DNA of 64,000 nucleotides from Salinimicrobium sp963739625 (GCA_963739625.1 CAVUAU010000005.1:177173-241172); one strand, 5' to 3'; numbered from the stretch's first letter, positions 19,068 to 28,237 are shown. Made by a program: numbers and translations. Notes: generated from the letters alone by a model not told the origin.

Positions 19068-19547
19068 CTATTGCACCAGGTCTTTGGGTCTTTTCCCGAA
19101 TTTACGCGTGTCTTCTTTGGTTAAGATCCTGAAGTCTTCTGTGTGCTGCAGGTTATTCAGGTTTTCAAAAAGCTCTTCGGGAAGTCCGGTGAGTTTTCGC
19201 TCCTTAAGATCGATCCAGCCACCCATCATTTCGCAGCTGGCAAAGTTTCGACCTTTGTGGTCGTAGAAATCATGCACGAATTCAAAATACATTCCGTCTT
19301 CAGAAAGGCCTTTGAGCTGCAGGCTCACGCTCACCGGTTTCCCTGCAAAAACTTCTTTAAAGTAGTAGATATGTTCGTAAAAAACCACCGGCCCAAGATT
19401 GTGCTGCGCCATTTCTTTTTGCCCAAATCCATTTTCCATTAAAAAACCCATTCGGGTATGGCTCATAAAATTGATGTAGGCAGTGTTGGCTAAATGCCGG
19501 TTTGCATCAATATCGCTCCATCTTATCTCGAAATCTTTCCTGTACAT
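19068..19547 (-). CDS. Acyl-CoA thioesterase, 4HBT hot-dog fold
   Basis: 159 residues. The start FEIRWSDIDANRHLANTAYINFMSHTRM carries the 4-hydroxybenzoyl-CoA-thioesterase signature, with the Asp (WSDID) and the ANRH...N pattern. It probably hydrolyses an acyl-CoA or acyl-ACP in the cytoplasm. It is convergent with the DMT transporter, 4 nt apart, and has its own upstream region. Confidence 0.82.
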   Translation of the reverse strand: MYRKDFEIRWSDIDANRHLANTAYINFMSHTRMGFLMENGFGQKEMAQHNLGPVVFYEHIYYFKEVFAGKPVSVSLQLKGLSEDGMYFEFVHDFYDHKGRNFASCEMMGGWIDLKERKLTGLPEELFENLNNLQHTEDFRILTKEDTRKFGKRPKDLVQ

Positions 19548-19637
19548 ATTTTAATTTTGGGATAAAATTACTAAAAGATATTATGCATGCATAATTCTTT
19601 TTTGTTCATTTAGCCTTTCAAAAAAGGAGATTTTACC

Positions 19638-20600
19638 ATGCCTTTATTACCAAGCAGCTACGATCCACCTAAGATTTTTAGAAACTATCACGTCTCTACG
19701 GTTTACTCAGCTGTAATACGCAAAGCACCTGTAGCCCAGCAAAGGGAACGGCTTGAACTTAGTGACGGCGACTTCCTTGATCTCGACTGGAGCTATTCAA
19801 AAAAGGGAGAATCAGACAGGGTTTTGCTGGTGATCCATGGTTTGGAGGGAAGTGCAAAAAGGCCGTATGTGACGGGGCTCGCAGACCATTTTACCGGTCA
19901 TGGCTGGGATGTGGCTGCCATGAACCTGCGCGGCTGCAGCGGTGAGCTCAACAGGAAATTTACTTCCTATCATGCCGGGGCTACAGACGATCTTGAGGAG
20001 GTGGTGCAGCATGTACTCTCTAAAAATAAATATTCCCATCTCGCTTTTAACGGCTTTAGCCTGGGAGCCAATCTCATGTTGAAGTACCTGGGCGGCAGGA
20101 GGCCAACTCCAAAGGAGATAAAAGCCGCCGTCATGGTTTCAGCGCCTTGTGACCTGGAAGGTTCGCTGAAAATGCTGCAGGAAAAAAGGAATTATGTGTA
20201 TTCCCAACGCTTTCTTCGGAAGTTAAAGAGCCATCTCACAGCCCGCGCTAAAAAATTTCCAAAGGAAATGGATCAGGCAGAGATTTCGCGCATCAATGAT
20301 CTTCTCGCTTTCGACAATTGTTATACGAGCCGGGCTCATGGTTTTGAAGATGCTTTTGACTACTACAAAAAGAACAGCTCCTTGCAGTTCTTACCCAATA
20401 TTGAAGTGCCAACACTCATCATAAATGCAAAGAATGACGGCTTTCTTTCCGAAGCCTGTTATCCCGTAAAAACTGCCGAAGAAAATAAGAACCTCTTCCT
20501 GGAAATGCCCGAATACGGCGGCCATGTCGGATTTCTTCAGAATAAAAAAACAACTTATACAGAGGATCGCGCCCTGGAATTCATTACCGCAAGGATATAA
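19638..20600 (+). CDS. YheT-like alpha/beta hydrolase
   Basis: 320 residues of the COG0429 family. Visible: oxyanion segment VIHGLEGSAKRPYV, NLRGCSGELN, the nucleophile elbow GFSLGANLMLKYLG (Ser), a late Asp in INAKNDGFLS and the catalytic His in YGGHVGFL. All three catalytic residues are therefore present. Substrate unknown; members are esterases or acyltransferases. Spacing on both sides suggests independent expression. Confidence 0.85.
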   Translation: MPLLPSSYDPPKIFRNYHVSTVYSAVIRKAPVAQQRERLELSDGDFLDLDWSYSKKGESDRVLLVIHGLEGSAKRPYVTGLADHFTGHGWDVAAMNLRGCSGELNRKFTSYHAGATDDLEEVVQHVLSKNKYSHLAFNGFSLGANLMLKYLGGRRPTPKEIKAAVMVSAPCDLEGSLKMLQEKRNYVYSQRFLRKLKSHLTARAKKFPKEMDQAEISRINDLLAFDNCYTSRAHGFEDAFDYYKKNSSLQFLPNIEVPTLIINAKNDGFLSEACYPVKTAEENKNLFLEMPEYGGHVGFLQNKKTTYTEDRALEFITARI

Positions 20601-20682
20601 ATTCTTCTGGTTTTTTTAAGTTCATTTTATGAATGTGCAGCTACAGAGATAGAAAAAAACCTTCTATCTTTTGACTAAGAAA

Positions 20683-21522
20683 ATGGACAAAACACCCAAA
20701 GAAGAACATATAGCCAAAGTACGTTCGGCAGGATTTTTCACCAAAGGTATCGTCTACCTGCTCGTAGGCGCGCTTACCTTAATGGCTGCCCTTGGTTTGG
20801 GTGGTGACGTCGCCAGTAAAACCGGAGTAGTGCGTTTTCTACTTTCCCTGCCGGCCGGAAAGCTGCTCGGTGGCCTGGTAGCACTAGGATTAATCGCTTA
20901 CTCACTCTGGAGGCTGTCACAGGTATTTTTGCGGCCCAAGAAGAACCGCAACAAACCCAAAGGCGTTAAACATTTCTTTACCCGTTTGCGGTTCTTTTAC
21001 TCTGCCTTGCTTTACGGCTTTATTGCCTACTCCTTTGGGAAACCTCTTGTCCGGGATATTTTTGGCCACGAAAATCCCCAGACCGGGGGAGGAGATGAGA
21101 AGCAACAGGCGGCACTGGGAGAAATGCTCACCCACGATTGGGGTAAGGCGCTTATTTGGGTGTTGGCGGCTATAGTTGCAATTCAGGCGATCTGGCAATT
21201 CAGGCTGGCCTACACCGCTCATTTTATGAAGAAGATTGACCACAATCCAGATATAAAGCATGAATACGAATTCATCAGGAAATCCGGCAGGTTTGGTTAT
21301 TCCGCCCGTGGGCTGGTTTTTGGGATTATCTCATTCTTTCTTGTGCAGGTGATCCTTAACCACAATGCCAGGGTCTATAAAGGTACCGAGGGCGCCATGC
21401 AATACCTTTTGAGCTTCTCCTATGGTTCCCTGTTGCTCGCGCTTGTGGCCGTGGGACTAATGGGTTATGGCATCTTCAATATTATGGTCGCGCGACACGC
21501 AGATTACACCACCATCCAATAA
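20683..21522 (+). CDS. DUF1206 membrane protein
   Basis: 279 residues from the ATG at 20683 (a TTG four codons earlier is also in frame). Three repeats of a two-helix unit are visible, each beginning with an R-x-G-(F/Y)-x-x-(K/R)-G phrase: RSAGFFTKGIVYLLVGAL, RLRFFYSALLYGFIAY and RKSGRFGYSARGLVFGII. This threefold repeat is the DUF1206 hallmark. Inner-membrane location is expected; function unknown. A TATCTTTT element lies just before the start. Confidence 0.8.
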   Translation: MDKTPKEEHIAKVRSAGFFTKGIVYLLVGALTLMAALGLGGDVASKTGVVRFLLSLPAGKLLGGLVALGLIAYSLWRLSQVFLRPKKNRNKPKGVKHFFTRLRFFYSALLYGFIAYSFGKPLVRDIFGHENPQTGGGDEKQQAALGEMLTHDWGKALIWVLAAIVAIQAIWQFRLAYTAHFMKKIDHNPDIKHEYEFIRKSGRFGYSARGLVFGIISFFLVQVILNHNARVYKGTEGAMQYLLSFSYGSLLLALVAVGLMGYGIFNIMVARHADYTTIQ

Positions 21523-21572
21523 CCTTCAAAAAACCCTTTTTTGGGGCGGCTCTAAATAAAAAATTCCTGCCT

Positions 21573-21601
21573 TTGCACTGCTGCATAATTATTTATCTTT
21601 G
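21573..21601 (+). promoter_or_regulatory. Promoter for the yicC-gmk-nadD operon
   Basis: TTG (21573-21575), 18 nt, then TATCTTTG (21594-21601), a near-perfect Bacteroidetes promoter 22 nt before the yicC start. Confidence 0.65.
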
Positions 21602-21623
21602 TGCAACCCTATAAATATCATAT

Positions 21624-22482
21624 ATGATCCAGTCCATGACCGGTTTTGGGAAGAGTGTTTTACAATTACCTTCCAAAAAGATCACCGTAGAAATAAAATC
21701 TCTTAACAGCAAGAACCTCGATCTTAATGCGCGCATTCCGTCCCAATACAGGGAAAAAGAACTGCTGCTTCGGAATAAGATCTCACGCGAACTTACCCGC
21801 GGAAAAGTGGATTTCTCTGTTTACGTTGAAGTGACCGGCGAAGAGACCACCGCATCTGTCAACCCTGCCGTGGTAAAAAAATATATGTCCCAGTTGAAGG
21901 AGATCTCTACAGGAGATGAAATTGAGCTGCTCAAAATGGCAGTTCGTATGCCCGATGCACTCAAGACCGAACGCGAAGAAGTGGATGAAGAAGAGTTCAA
22001 AGCAATTGAAGAGGCGGTAGACGAGGCCCTGAGGGAGATCAACGATTTTCGCTCTTCCGAAGGGAAAGCTTTGGAAGAAGAGCTGGAGCAGCGCGCGAAA
22101 AATATTCAGCAGCTGTTAGAAAAGGTCATTGCCATGGATCCTGAAAGAATTGCAGGGTGTGAGAGAAAGGCTCACCAAAGGAATTGCAGATCTCAAAGAA
22201 AATGTAGATGAGAATCGTTTTGAGCAGGAACTGGTCTACTACATTGAAAAATTTGATATTACCGAAGAAAAAGTACGGCTGGATAACCATATGGATTACT
22301 TTTTAAAGACCCTGAACTCTGCCGACTCAAACGGTAAAAAACTGGGCTTCATTTCACAGGAGATGGGACGGGAGATCAATACCATTGGCAGTAAATCAAA
22401 TTATGCACCTATGCAACAGCTGGTGGTGCAAATGAAAGATGAGCTGGAGAAGATCAAGGAACAACTTCTAAACGTACTTTAA
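21624..22482 (+). CDS. yicC: YicC-family endoribonuclease, one frameshift
   Basis: About 285 residues when two frames are joined. The N-terminus MIQSMTGFGKSVLQLPSKKITVEIKSLNSKNLDLNARIP is the YicC signature, and the C-terminus YAPMQQLVVQMKDELEKIKEQLLNVL is the DUF1732 end. The break is at GGG 22155-22157; removing one G joins PERIAG to VRERLTKGIADLKENVDENR. YicC homologues act as endoribonucleases linked to stationary phase and sRNA turnover. The stop abuts the gmk ATG, so the operon yicC-gmk-nadD is compact. The frameshift is probably a sequence error. Confidence 0.88.
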
Positions 22483-23064
22483 ATGGCTCAGGGAAAATTG
22501 ATCGTATTTTCGGCACCTTCGGGCTCGGGAAAGACCACAATAGTAAGGTATCTTTTAGCGCAGGAAGAGTTGAAGCTGGATTTTTCCATTTCGGCTACTT
22601 CCAGAGCTCCACGTGGCAACGAGATCCACGGCAAAGATTACTATTTTCTGAGCCTGGAAGAATTCAAGAAAAAGATCAAAAATGACGAATTTTTGGAATG
22701 GGAAGAGGTGTACCGCGATAATTTCTACGGAACATTAAAAAGTGAGGTGGAACGCATCTGGGAGGAAGGCAAAAATGTCATTTTTGACATCGATGTTGTT
22801 GGCGGTCTCGACATTAAACAGATCTATCCCGAAGATACTTTGGCCGTTTTTGTAAAACCGCCAAGCATTGAAGAGTTGAAGATCCGCCTGAAGAAGCGCA
22901 AAACCGAATCTCCCGATAAGATCAACATGCGGGTTGCAAAAGCCTCTATTGAAATGGCAACCGCCCCGCAGTTCGACCATATTATCATTAACAACGACCT
23001 TAATACTGCCCTGGAAGAAGCATATACACTGGTTTCAGATTTTGTGGGAGCAGAAAAAAAGTGA
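22483..23064 (+). CDS. gmk: Guanylate kinase
   Basis: Phosphorylates GMP to GDP. 193 residues, normal length. P-loop APSGSGKTT at residues 10-18; GMP-binding region SATSRAPRGNEIHGKDYYFLS; conserved NVIFDIDVVGG. The last of these is encoded by a stretch containing the dispersed palindrome at 22769-22788. It starts immediately after the yicC stop; nadD follows after 4 nt. Confidence 0.95.
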   Translation: MAQGKLIVFSAPSGSGKTTIVRYLLAQEELKLDFSISATSRAPRGNEIHGKDYYFLSLEEFKKKIKNDEFLEWEEVYRDNFYGTLKSEVERIWEEGKNVIFDIDVVGGLDIKQIYPEDTLAVFVKPPSIEELKIRLKKRKTESPDKINMRVAKASIEMATAPQFDHIIINNDLNTALEEAYTLVSDFVGAEKK

Positions 23065-23068
23065 AAAA

Positions 23069-23653
23069 GTGAAAAAAAAAATCGGGCTGTTTTTTGGCAC
23101 TTTTAATCCCGTACACGTAGGGCACCTCATCCTTGCGAACCACCTGCTGCAGTATTCTGAAATGGATGAGGTTTGGCTGGTGGTCACGCCGCACAACCCG
23201 TTCAAAAAGAAAAGCAGCCTGCTTAACAACCACCATCGGTATGACATGGTCTGGCAGCTGTGTGAAGATTATCCCGGGCTAAGGCCAAGTGATATCGAAT
23301 TCAGCCTTCCGCAGCCAAACTACACTTCCACTACCCTGGCGCACCTTGGGGAAAAATATCCCGACTACGAGTTTTCGCTTATCATGGGCGAAGACAACTT
23401 AAAGAGCTTCCATAAATGGAAGAATCACGAGGTGATAATTGAGCGGCATCAGCTGCTGGTGTACCCCAGATATTCTGAAGGAAAGGTGGACGATTTTTAT
23501 GCAAATCATCCAAAAGTGACAAAAATCGACGCTCCCAGGGTGGAGATCTCCTCTACGTTCATAAGAAAGGCTATTAAAGAAGGAAAAGATGTACGGCCGT
23601 TACTGCCTCCAAAGGTGTGGAAGTACATCGACGAAATGGGCTTTTACAAATAA
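23069..23653 (+). CDS. nadD: Nicotinate-nucleotide adenylyltransferase
   Basis: Makes deamido-NAD from nicotinate mononucleotide and ATP. The only suitable start is the GTG at 23069, giving 194 residues beginning (M)KKKIGLFFGTFNPVHVGHL; the frame upstream runs through gmk and is a shadow. Nucleotidyltransferase motifs: GTFNPVHVGH, LIMGEDNLKSFHKWKN, and ISSTFIRKAI at the end. It follows gmk in a poly-A stretch (A7 and A10 runs), so the junction is prone to sequencing slips. Confidence 0.92.
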   Translation: MKKKIGLFFGTFNPVHVGHLILANHLLQYSEMDEVWLVVTPHNPFKKKSSLLNNHHRYDMVWQLCEDYPGLRPSDIEFSLPQPNYTSTTLAHLGEKYPDYEFSLIMGEDNLKSFHKWKNHEVIIERHQLLVYPRYSEGKVDDFYANHPKVTKIDAPRVEISSTFIRKAIKEGKDVRPLLPPKVWKYIDEMGFYK

Positions 23654-23655
23654 AA

Positions 23656-23690
23656 AATTGCCTTCGAAATAATTTCCGAAGGCAATTCTT
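23656..23690 (+). terminator. Terminator after nadD
   Basis: Arms AATTGCCTTCG (23656-23666) and CGAAGGCAATT (23677-23687), an 11-bp perfect stem, followed by CTT. It closes the yicC-gmk-nadD operon. The right arm contains the TTCCGAAG octamer. Confidence 0.75.
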
Positions 23691-23868
23691 CACTAACTAA
23701 CCAACCAAAAAGATTAAACTCTTCTAAAAAATAATCTTTCTAATGGTATAACGCATATCTGTCCTGCTTCGTACATCAAAATCAGGTTTTTATATGTTAA
23801 AGTTTCAATTTTGACGCAACCTGTTTTTTTCTTTTTTACGGCTTTCTTCCGAAGCCTTTTATTTTCCT

Positions 23869-23876
23869 TATTTTTG
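23869..23876 (+). promoter_or_regulatory. -7 element for gpsA
   Basis: TATTTTTG, a match to TANNTTTG, 21 nt before the gpsA ATG. Confidence 0.4.
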
Positions 23877-23897
23877 ATGCAAGAAACCTAATCTTTT

Positions 23898-24893
23898 ATG
23901 GAAACAACGCCAAAATTCGCCGTTTTGGGCGGGGGAAGCTGGGCTACGGCCATTGTGAAAATGTTATGTGAGAACCTTGATAAAGTAAGCTGGTACATGC
24001 GCAGCGTATATGCCATTGAGCACATCAAGAAACAGGAGCATAATCCAAATTACCTCAGCTCGGTTGAATTTGACGTTAATCAATTGCACTTAAGCAACGA
24101 TATCAACGAAATCGTTCGCGAAGCAGATGTGCTGATTTTTGCGATTCCTTCAGCATTTCTGAAGCGTGAGCTGGACCACCTCACCGAAAGCCTTAATGAT
24201 AAGATCATTTTTTCGGCTATCAAAGGTATTGTGCCGGAGACTAGCCTAATTGTAGGCGAACACTTTCATACCACTTATGACCTGCCGTACGAAAACATTG
24301 GCGTCATCACCGGACCCTGTCATGCTGAAGAGGTTGCCCTGGAGCGGCTTTCTTATCTGACCATAGCCTGCGCCGATGAGGAAAAAGCCAAACTGGTAGC
24401 TAAAAACCTTAGCAGCGACTATATCACCTGTAAAACCAGTGATGACATCGTTGGCACCGAATATGCCGCAATGCTGAAGAATATTTACGCTATCGCCGCC
24501 GGTATTGCCCATGGTCTTGGTTACGGAGATAATTTCCAGAGCGTATTGATGAGCAACGCCATTCGGGAAATGAAGAAATTTATCAAGAAGGTTCACAAGA
24601 TGAAGCGAAATATCAACGATTCTGCTTATTTGGGCGACCTCCTGGTAACGGGATATTCTGTCTTTAGCCGCAACAGGATGTTCGGGAACATGATTGGGAA
24701 AGGTTATACCGTAAAAAGCGCGCAAATGGAGATGAGCATGGTGGCCGAAGGTTATTACGCCACCGAAAGCGCCCATAAAATTGTCAAGGAAACCGGCGCC
24801 AAAACCCCAATAATTAATGCCGTTTATGGCATCCTTTACGCGGGAAAAGACCCTAAAAAGGTATTTAAAAAGCTGGCTGAAAAGCTGGACTAG
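23898..24893 (+). CDS. gpsA: NAD(P)H-dependent glycerol-3-phosphate dehydrogenase
   Basis: Reduces dihydroxyacetone phosphate to sn-glycerol-3-phosphate for phospholipid synthesis. 331 residues. NAD-binding LGGGSWATAIVKML at the N-terminus; catalytic Lys region TEYAAMLKNIYAIAAGIAHGLG (Lys near 193); LGDLLVTGYSVFSRNRMFG matches the family signature DLxxTCxSxxSRN with T-G-Y in place of T-C, usual in Bacteroidetes. Single-gene unit. Confidence 0.93.
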   Translation: METTPKFAVLGGGSWATAIVKMLCENLDKVSWYMRSVYAIEHIKKQEHNPNYLSSVEFDVNQLHLSNDINEIVREADVLIFAIPSAFLKRELDHLTESLNDKIIFSAIKGIVPETSLIVGEHFHTTYDLPYENIGVITGPCHAEEVALERLSYLTIACADEEKAKLVAKNLSSDYITCKTSDDIVGTEYAAMLKNIYAIAAGIAHGLGYGDNFQSVLMSNAIREMKKFIKKVHKMKRNINDSAYLGDLLVTGYSVFSRNRMFGNMIGKGYTVKSAQMEMSMVAEGYYATESAHKIVKETGAKTPIINAVYGILYAGKDPKKVFKKLAEKLD

Positions 24894-26148
24894 TTATTTG
24901 GTGATTGGTTAAATGGTAAATCGTTAATCGGTCCACCAGTTCTTGAATTACTGCGGAAATCCATGTACTGCAGGAAATAATTTTTTTGCCACGAATGCAC
25001 TAATATTTTCTGACTACTCTGCGGAAATCTGAATGATCTGCGGGAAAGGTCCTTTGGTTATGGATGCACCGATATTGCTAATTTCTCTGAGAAAATCTGC
25101 GCAAAGGTCCTTTGGTCACGCACGAATATTTTCTAAATTCCTCTGCGAAGATCTACATGATATGAGAAAAATTTTAGCCACGGATGCACGAATGTTTTTC
25201 TAGTCTCTTTTGCGAAAAATCTGCCTGATCTACGAGTGCTTTTTGCCACGAATCCACGAATAATTTTTTAAAAAGATGATTTAGCTGCATCATCCCGAAG
25301 GGATGATATGTTTATAGATGAAATTTAAAATAGAAAATTCGACCCCGATGGGGTCGTATAATTCTCCGTTATCAAACTATAGATATTCGAACCCTACGGG
25401 TTCAAATGTGGATGCAAAGATTCTTCGTCAGACCTACAAGGTCAAAAAGAAGACCTTGCAGGTCCCGGCAAATAGATTTCGCGAGTGCTCATCCCGTAGG
25501 GATGAAAGATCTTTAGAACAACATTGTTGAAATCCGACCCTGTAGGGGTCGAAGATTTTCCCCTTTATCTCTTTTTTCCTCCGGAGAAATCTTCATAGCC
25601 TGCGGAAAATTTCTTTATGAATGGGATTCGACCTACGGGTTCAAATGCGGGTGCAAAGATTCTTCTTCAGACCTACAAGGTCAAAAAGAAGACCCTGCAC
25701 GTCCCGGCAAATTGATCTCGCGGGTTCTCATCCCGTAGGGATGAAAGATCTTTAGAACAACATTGAAAGTCGAAATCCGACCCTGTAGGGGTCGAAGATT
25801 TTCCCCTTTATCTCTTTTTTCCTCCGGAGAAATCTCCATAGCCTGCGGAAAATTTCTTTATGAATGGGATTCGACCTACGGGTTCAAATGCGGGCGCAAA
25901 GATTCTTCTTCAGACCTACAAGGTCAAAAAGAAGACCCTGCAGGTCCCGGCAAATTGATCTCGCGGGTGCTCATCCCGTAGGGATGAAAGATCTTTAGAA
26001 CAACATTGAAAGTCGAAATCCGACCCTGTAGGGGTCGAAGATTTATGCGGAAATATAGGGAGTAATAGGTTTGAGCTAATTTTCAAGCACAGCAACCAAA
26101 AGGAACTTTCCAATTAACCATTCACCAATCACTGATTAACCAGATCAA
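24894..26148. repeat. 1.25-kb gene-free array of hairpins and tandem repeats
   Basis: First part (24.97-25.26 kb): at least four degenerate copies of the GCCACGAATGCACTAAT / CTGCGGAAATCTG phrase. Second part (25.28-26.04 kb): hairpins CATCCCGAAGGGATG, GACCCCGATGGGGTC, GAACCCTACGGGTTC, GACCTACAAGGTC, CATCCCGTAGGGATG and GACCCTGTAGGGGTC, in the same order in three tandem units starting near 25387, 25626 and 25869. The last two are 243 nt apart and nearly identical. Short open frames inside are repeat artefacts. It separates convergent gpsA and the pheS cluster. Confidence 0.85.
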
Positions 26149-26544
26149 CTACTTCAGCAAAACTCCCTTCCTGCCGACTAACGGCAGGTCCTGTATCGCT
26201 TTTTCGCTAATCGTATTCTTCTTGAAAATGTATTTCTTGTGGAACATCTTTCCTTCAGCAAAGAAAGACACAGAGAATTCATTGTTGAGCTGCAACACAT
26301 CGTCCTGCAGGAATTCCACTTTGGCAAAAGATTTTGCCGGCAACGCCTTTACCGTATGCCGCATGGTTGAAGTTTCCTTTTTCCCATCATAGCCTTTGCT
26401 AACGATAAGCACGGTTTCTATAGGCTCCTTTCGGTCGTTGATTAGGTACGCGTTCCAATCTTGAGTTTTGAATTCCTCATGCTGCTCCCGTACCGCCGCC
26501 ATATAAACGCCTTCTACCTGCGGGATCTCGATATCTTTCTTCAC
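26149..26544 (-). CDS. Conserved flavobacterial protein of unknown function
   Basis: 131 residues from a GTG at 26544 that shares its G with the TAG stop of the upstream small gene (TAGTG). Soluble, mixed alpha/beta by appearance (EFKTQDWNAYLINDRKEPIETVLIVSKGYDGKK; ENEFSVSFFAE-like strand). I do not recognise a domain. Its position directly downstream of pheS is kept in many Flavobacteriia, and such proteins are sometimes mislabelled as PheS because of it. No signal peptide. Confidence 0.65.
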   Translation of the reverse strand: MKKDIEIPQVEGVYMAAVREQHEEFKTQDWNAYLINDRKEPIETVLIVSKGYDGKKETSTMRHTVKALPAKSFAKVEFLQDDVLQLNNEFSVSFFAEGKMFHKKYIFKKNTISEKAIQDLPLVGRKGVLLK

Positions 26545-26714
26545 TATTCGTCCTCAATTTTATTCTTCGCCCACTTGTAAAGTCCCCAGAGAATTAATGC
26601 TGCAACAGCCAGCAAGATCAAACCAATAGTAAATTGAATGACTTTGATCGCAATAAGCAGGATGATAATTCCTACTGCGATAATTCCGAAGATAACAAGG
26701 GCGGTGTTTTTCAT
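26544..26714 (-). CDS. Small single-pass/two-helix membrane protein
   Basis: 56 residues, beginning MKNTALVIFGIIAVGIIILL and ending WAKNKIEDE. It has two hydrophobic stretches (residues 5-28 and 30-47) and a charged C-terminus. The ATG overlaps the pheS TGA stop (ATGA), and its own TAG overlaps the next gene's GTG, so the three genes are translationally coupled. Function unknown; no homology claimed. Confidence 0.6.
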   Translation of the reverse strand: MKNTALVIFGIIAVGIIILLIAIKVIQFTIGLILLAVAALILWGLYKWAKNKIEDE

Positions 26715-27731
26715 ATTGAAGATTTGAATTGTTCCAAAAATCTCATGTCGTTTTCATAGAACATCCTAATGTCACCAATTTGATACAGCAACATCGCGAT
26801 ACGCTCTATTCCCATTCCGAAAGCAAATCCTGAATATTCCGCAGGATCGATCCCGCAGTTCTTCAATACATTTGGATCTACCATTCCGCAGCCCATGATC
26901 TCCAGCCAGCCGGTACCCTTCGTGATGCGGTAGTCGGTTTCAGTCTCAAGGCCCCAGTAGATATCCACTTCGGCACTGGGTTCAGTGAACGGGAAATAAG
27001 AAGGCCTAAGCCTGATCTTCGATTTTCCGAACAACTGCTTAGTAAAATACAACAAAGTTTGCTTTAAATCGGCAAAAGACACGTTTTTGTCAACGTACAA
27101 ACCTTCCACCTGGTGAAAGATACAATGTGAACGTGCCGAGATGGCTTCATTCCTGAACACCCGTCCCGGAGAGATCGTCCTGATTGGCGGCTTATTGTTC
27201 TCCATATACCTCACCTGCACAGAAGAAGTGTGCGTGCGCAAAAGCACATCTGGATTGGTCTGGATGAAAAAAGTATCCTGCATATCCCTGGCCGGGTGAT
27301 ATTCCGGAAGGTTCAATGCGGTAAAATTGTGCCAGTCGTCTTCGATCTCGGGCCCTTCAGAAACATTGAAGCCAATGTTGGCGAAGATCTCGATGATCTG
27401 ATTCTTTACGATAGAAATAGGATGGCGCGCCCCAATTTGAATGGGTTCACCGGGACGGGAAAGGTCTCCGTAGATGCCTTTTTCCTCCTCGTGGCTCTTC
27501 AAGAGCTTCCTTAAGTTCATTGACTCTTTGAGTCGCAGCATCTTTCAGGGAATTTACCGCCTGTCCAAAAGCTTTTTTCTGGTCATTAGGCACATTTTTG
27601 AACTCGGCAAAATACTCGTTCAAAATGCCCTTTTTGCCAAGGTATTTAATTCGGAAATCTTCTACTTCCTCTTTTGTCTTCGCCTGAAAGGCTTCAATTT
27701 CAGAAATATAATCCTGTATTTTTTCTATCAT
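26711..27731 (-). CDS. pheS: Phenylalanyl-tRNA synthetase alpha subunit, one frameshift
   Basis: Catalytic subunit of the essential PheST enzyme, about 339 residues when frames are joined, starting MIEKIQDYISEIEAF at 27731. The N-terminal coiled coil (FRIKYLGKKGILNEYFAEFKNV) leads to the class II core: motif 2 (FRNEAISARSHCIFHQVEGLYVD), SAEVDIYWG, and motif 3 (GFAFGMGIERIAMLLY). The frame breaks near 27493-27500 between NELKEAL and EEEKGIYGDLSRPGEP, where one extra base explains the shift. Because PheS cannot be lost, this is strong evidence of a sequence error. pheT is not adjacent here. Confidence 0.92.
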
Positions 27732-27833
27732 GTCCCTTTGATTTCGGAAGCGCAAATTTATGAAAATTATGCGGCAAATCGCCCGCGCCTCCATTCGGTT
27801 TTAAGGCCAACAAAAGCTGAGGCCTCAAAAATG

Positions 27834-28190
27834 CTATTTTATGTATTCTTTTTCCAGAAAGTACTGCACAATGGCCTCTTTCATAAGTACCTGCTGCTCG
27901 CCTGCCTTTAGCTGCGGCAACTGCTCAAGGACCTTGTAATGCGGCCAACCGTCGTCATCGAAAAACTCGAATTCGTAGTATCCATACGGCTCCAATAGCC
28001 GGCAAATGGCAATGTGCATAAGATCCAGCTTGTGATCTTTCTTGAATTTACGGTGCAGCTGCCCCAGTTCCTGCAGCCCGATAATATATATAATGGCGTC
28101 CAGCTCCAGCTTTTCGCCGTCGGCAAACTGTTGGGATAACTTAAATTCTACCTGCTCCCAACGCGCCTTTAGTTGTTCATCTCTTGACAT
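27834..28190 (-). CDS. Conserved Bacteroidetes protein of unknown function
   Basis: 118 residues, soluble and largely helical (MSRDEQLKARWEQVEFKLSQ; LELDAIIYIIGLQELGQL), with an acidic segment YYEFEFFDDDGWPHY in the middle. No known motif seen. A TATCTTTG element on the minus strand lies just upstream, back to back with that of cvpA. The dispersed palindrome (27825-27841) covers its 3' end. Confidence 0.6.
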   Translation of the reverse strand: MSRDEQLKARWEQVEFKLSQQFADGEKLELDAIIYIIGLQELGQLHRKFKKDHKLDLMHIAICRLLEPYGYYEFEFFDDDGWPHYKVLEQLPQLKAGEQQVLMKEAIVQYFLEKEYIK

Positions 28191-28194
28191 GCCG

Positions 28195-28202
28195 CAAAGA
28201 TA
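28195..28202 (-). promoter_or_regulatory. -7 element for the 118-residue protein gene
   Basis: CAAAGATA on plus reads TATCTTTG on minus, 4 nt before the ATG at 28190, implying a very short leader. Confidence 0.45.
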
Positions 28203-28224
28203 ATCAGTAAGAACGGGAAATTAC

Positions 28225-28232
28225 TATCTTTG
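28225..28232 (+). promoter_or_regulatory. -7 element for cvpA
   Basis: TATCTTTG exactly, 5 nt before the cvpA ATG at 28238. It is divergent from the -7 element at 28195-28202. Confidence 0.45.
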
Positions 28233-28237
28233 AGAAC

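Noticed and set aside
22769..22788. The gmk palindrome copy as independent evidence for the repeat family
   Set aside because: This copy encodes the conserved KNVIFD motif of guanylate kinase, so part of it is fixed by protein constraint. The family rests on the intergenic copies.
23050..23081. Programmed frameshift at the poly-A tract between gmk and nadD
   Set aside because: A -1 slip at A-AAA-AAG reaches a stop after three codons, and nadD has its own GTG start; nothing requires a fusion.
25280..26045. The hairpin array as a CRISPR
   Set aside because: The spaced units are conserved in both repeat and spacer, the unit is about 240 nt, and no cas gene is in the window.
25318..26113. Short open frames inside the repeat array
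   Set aside because: They follow the tandem repeat and change frame between units.
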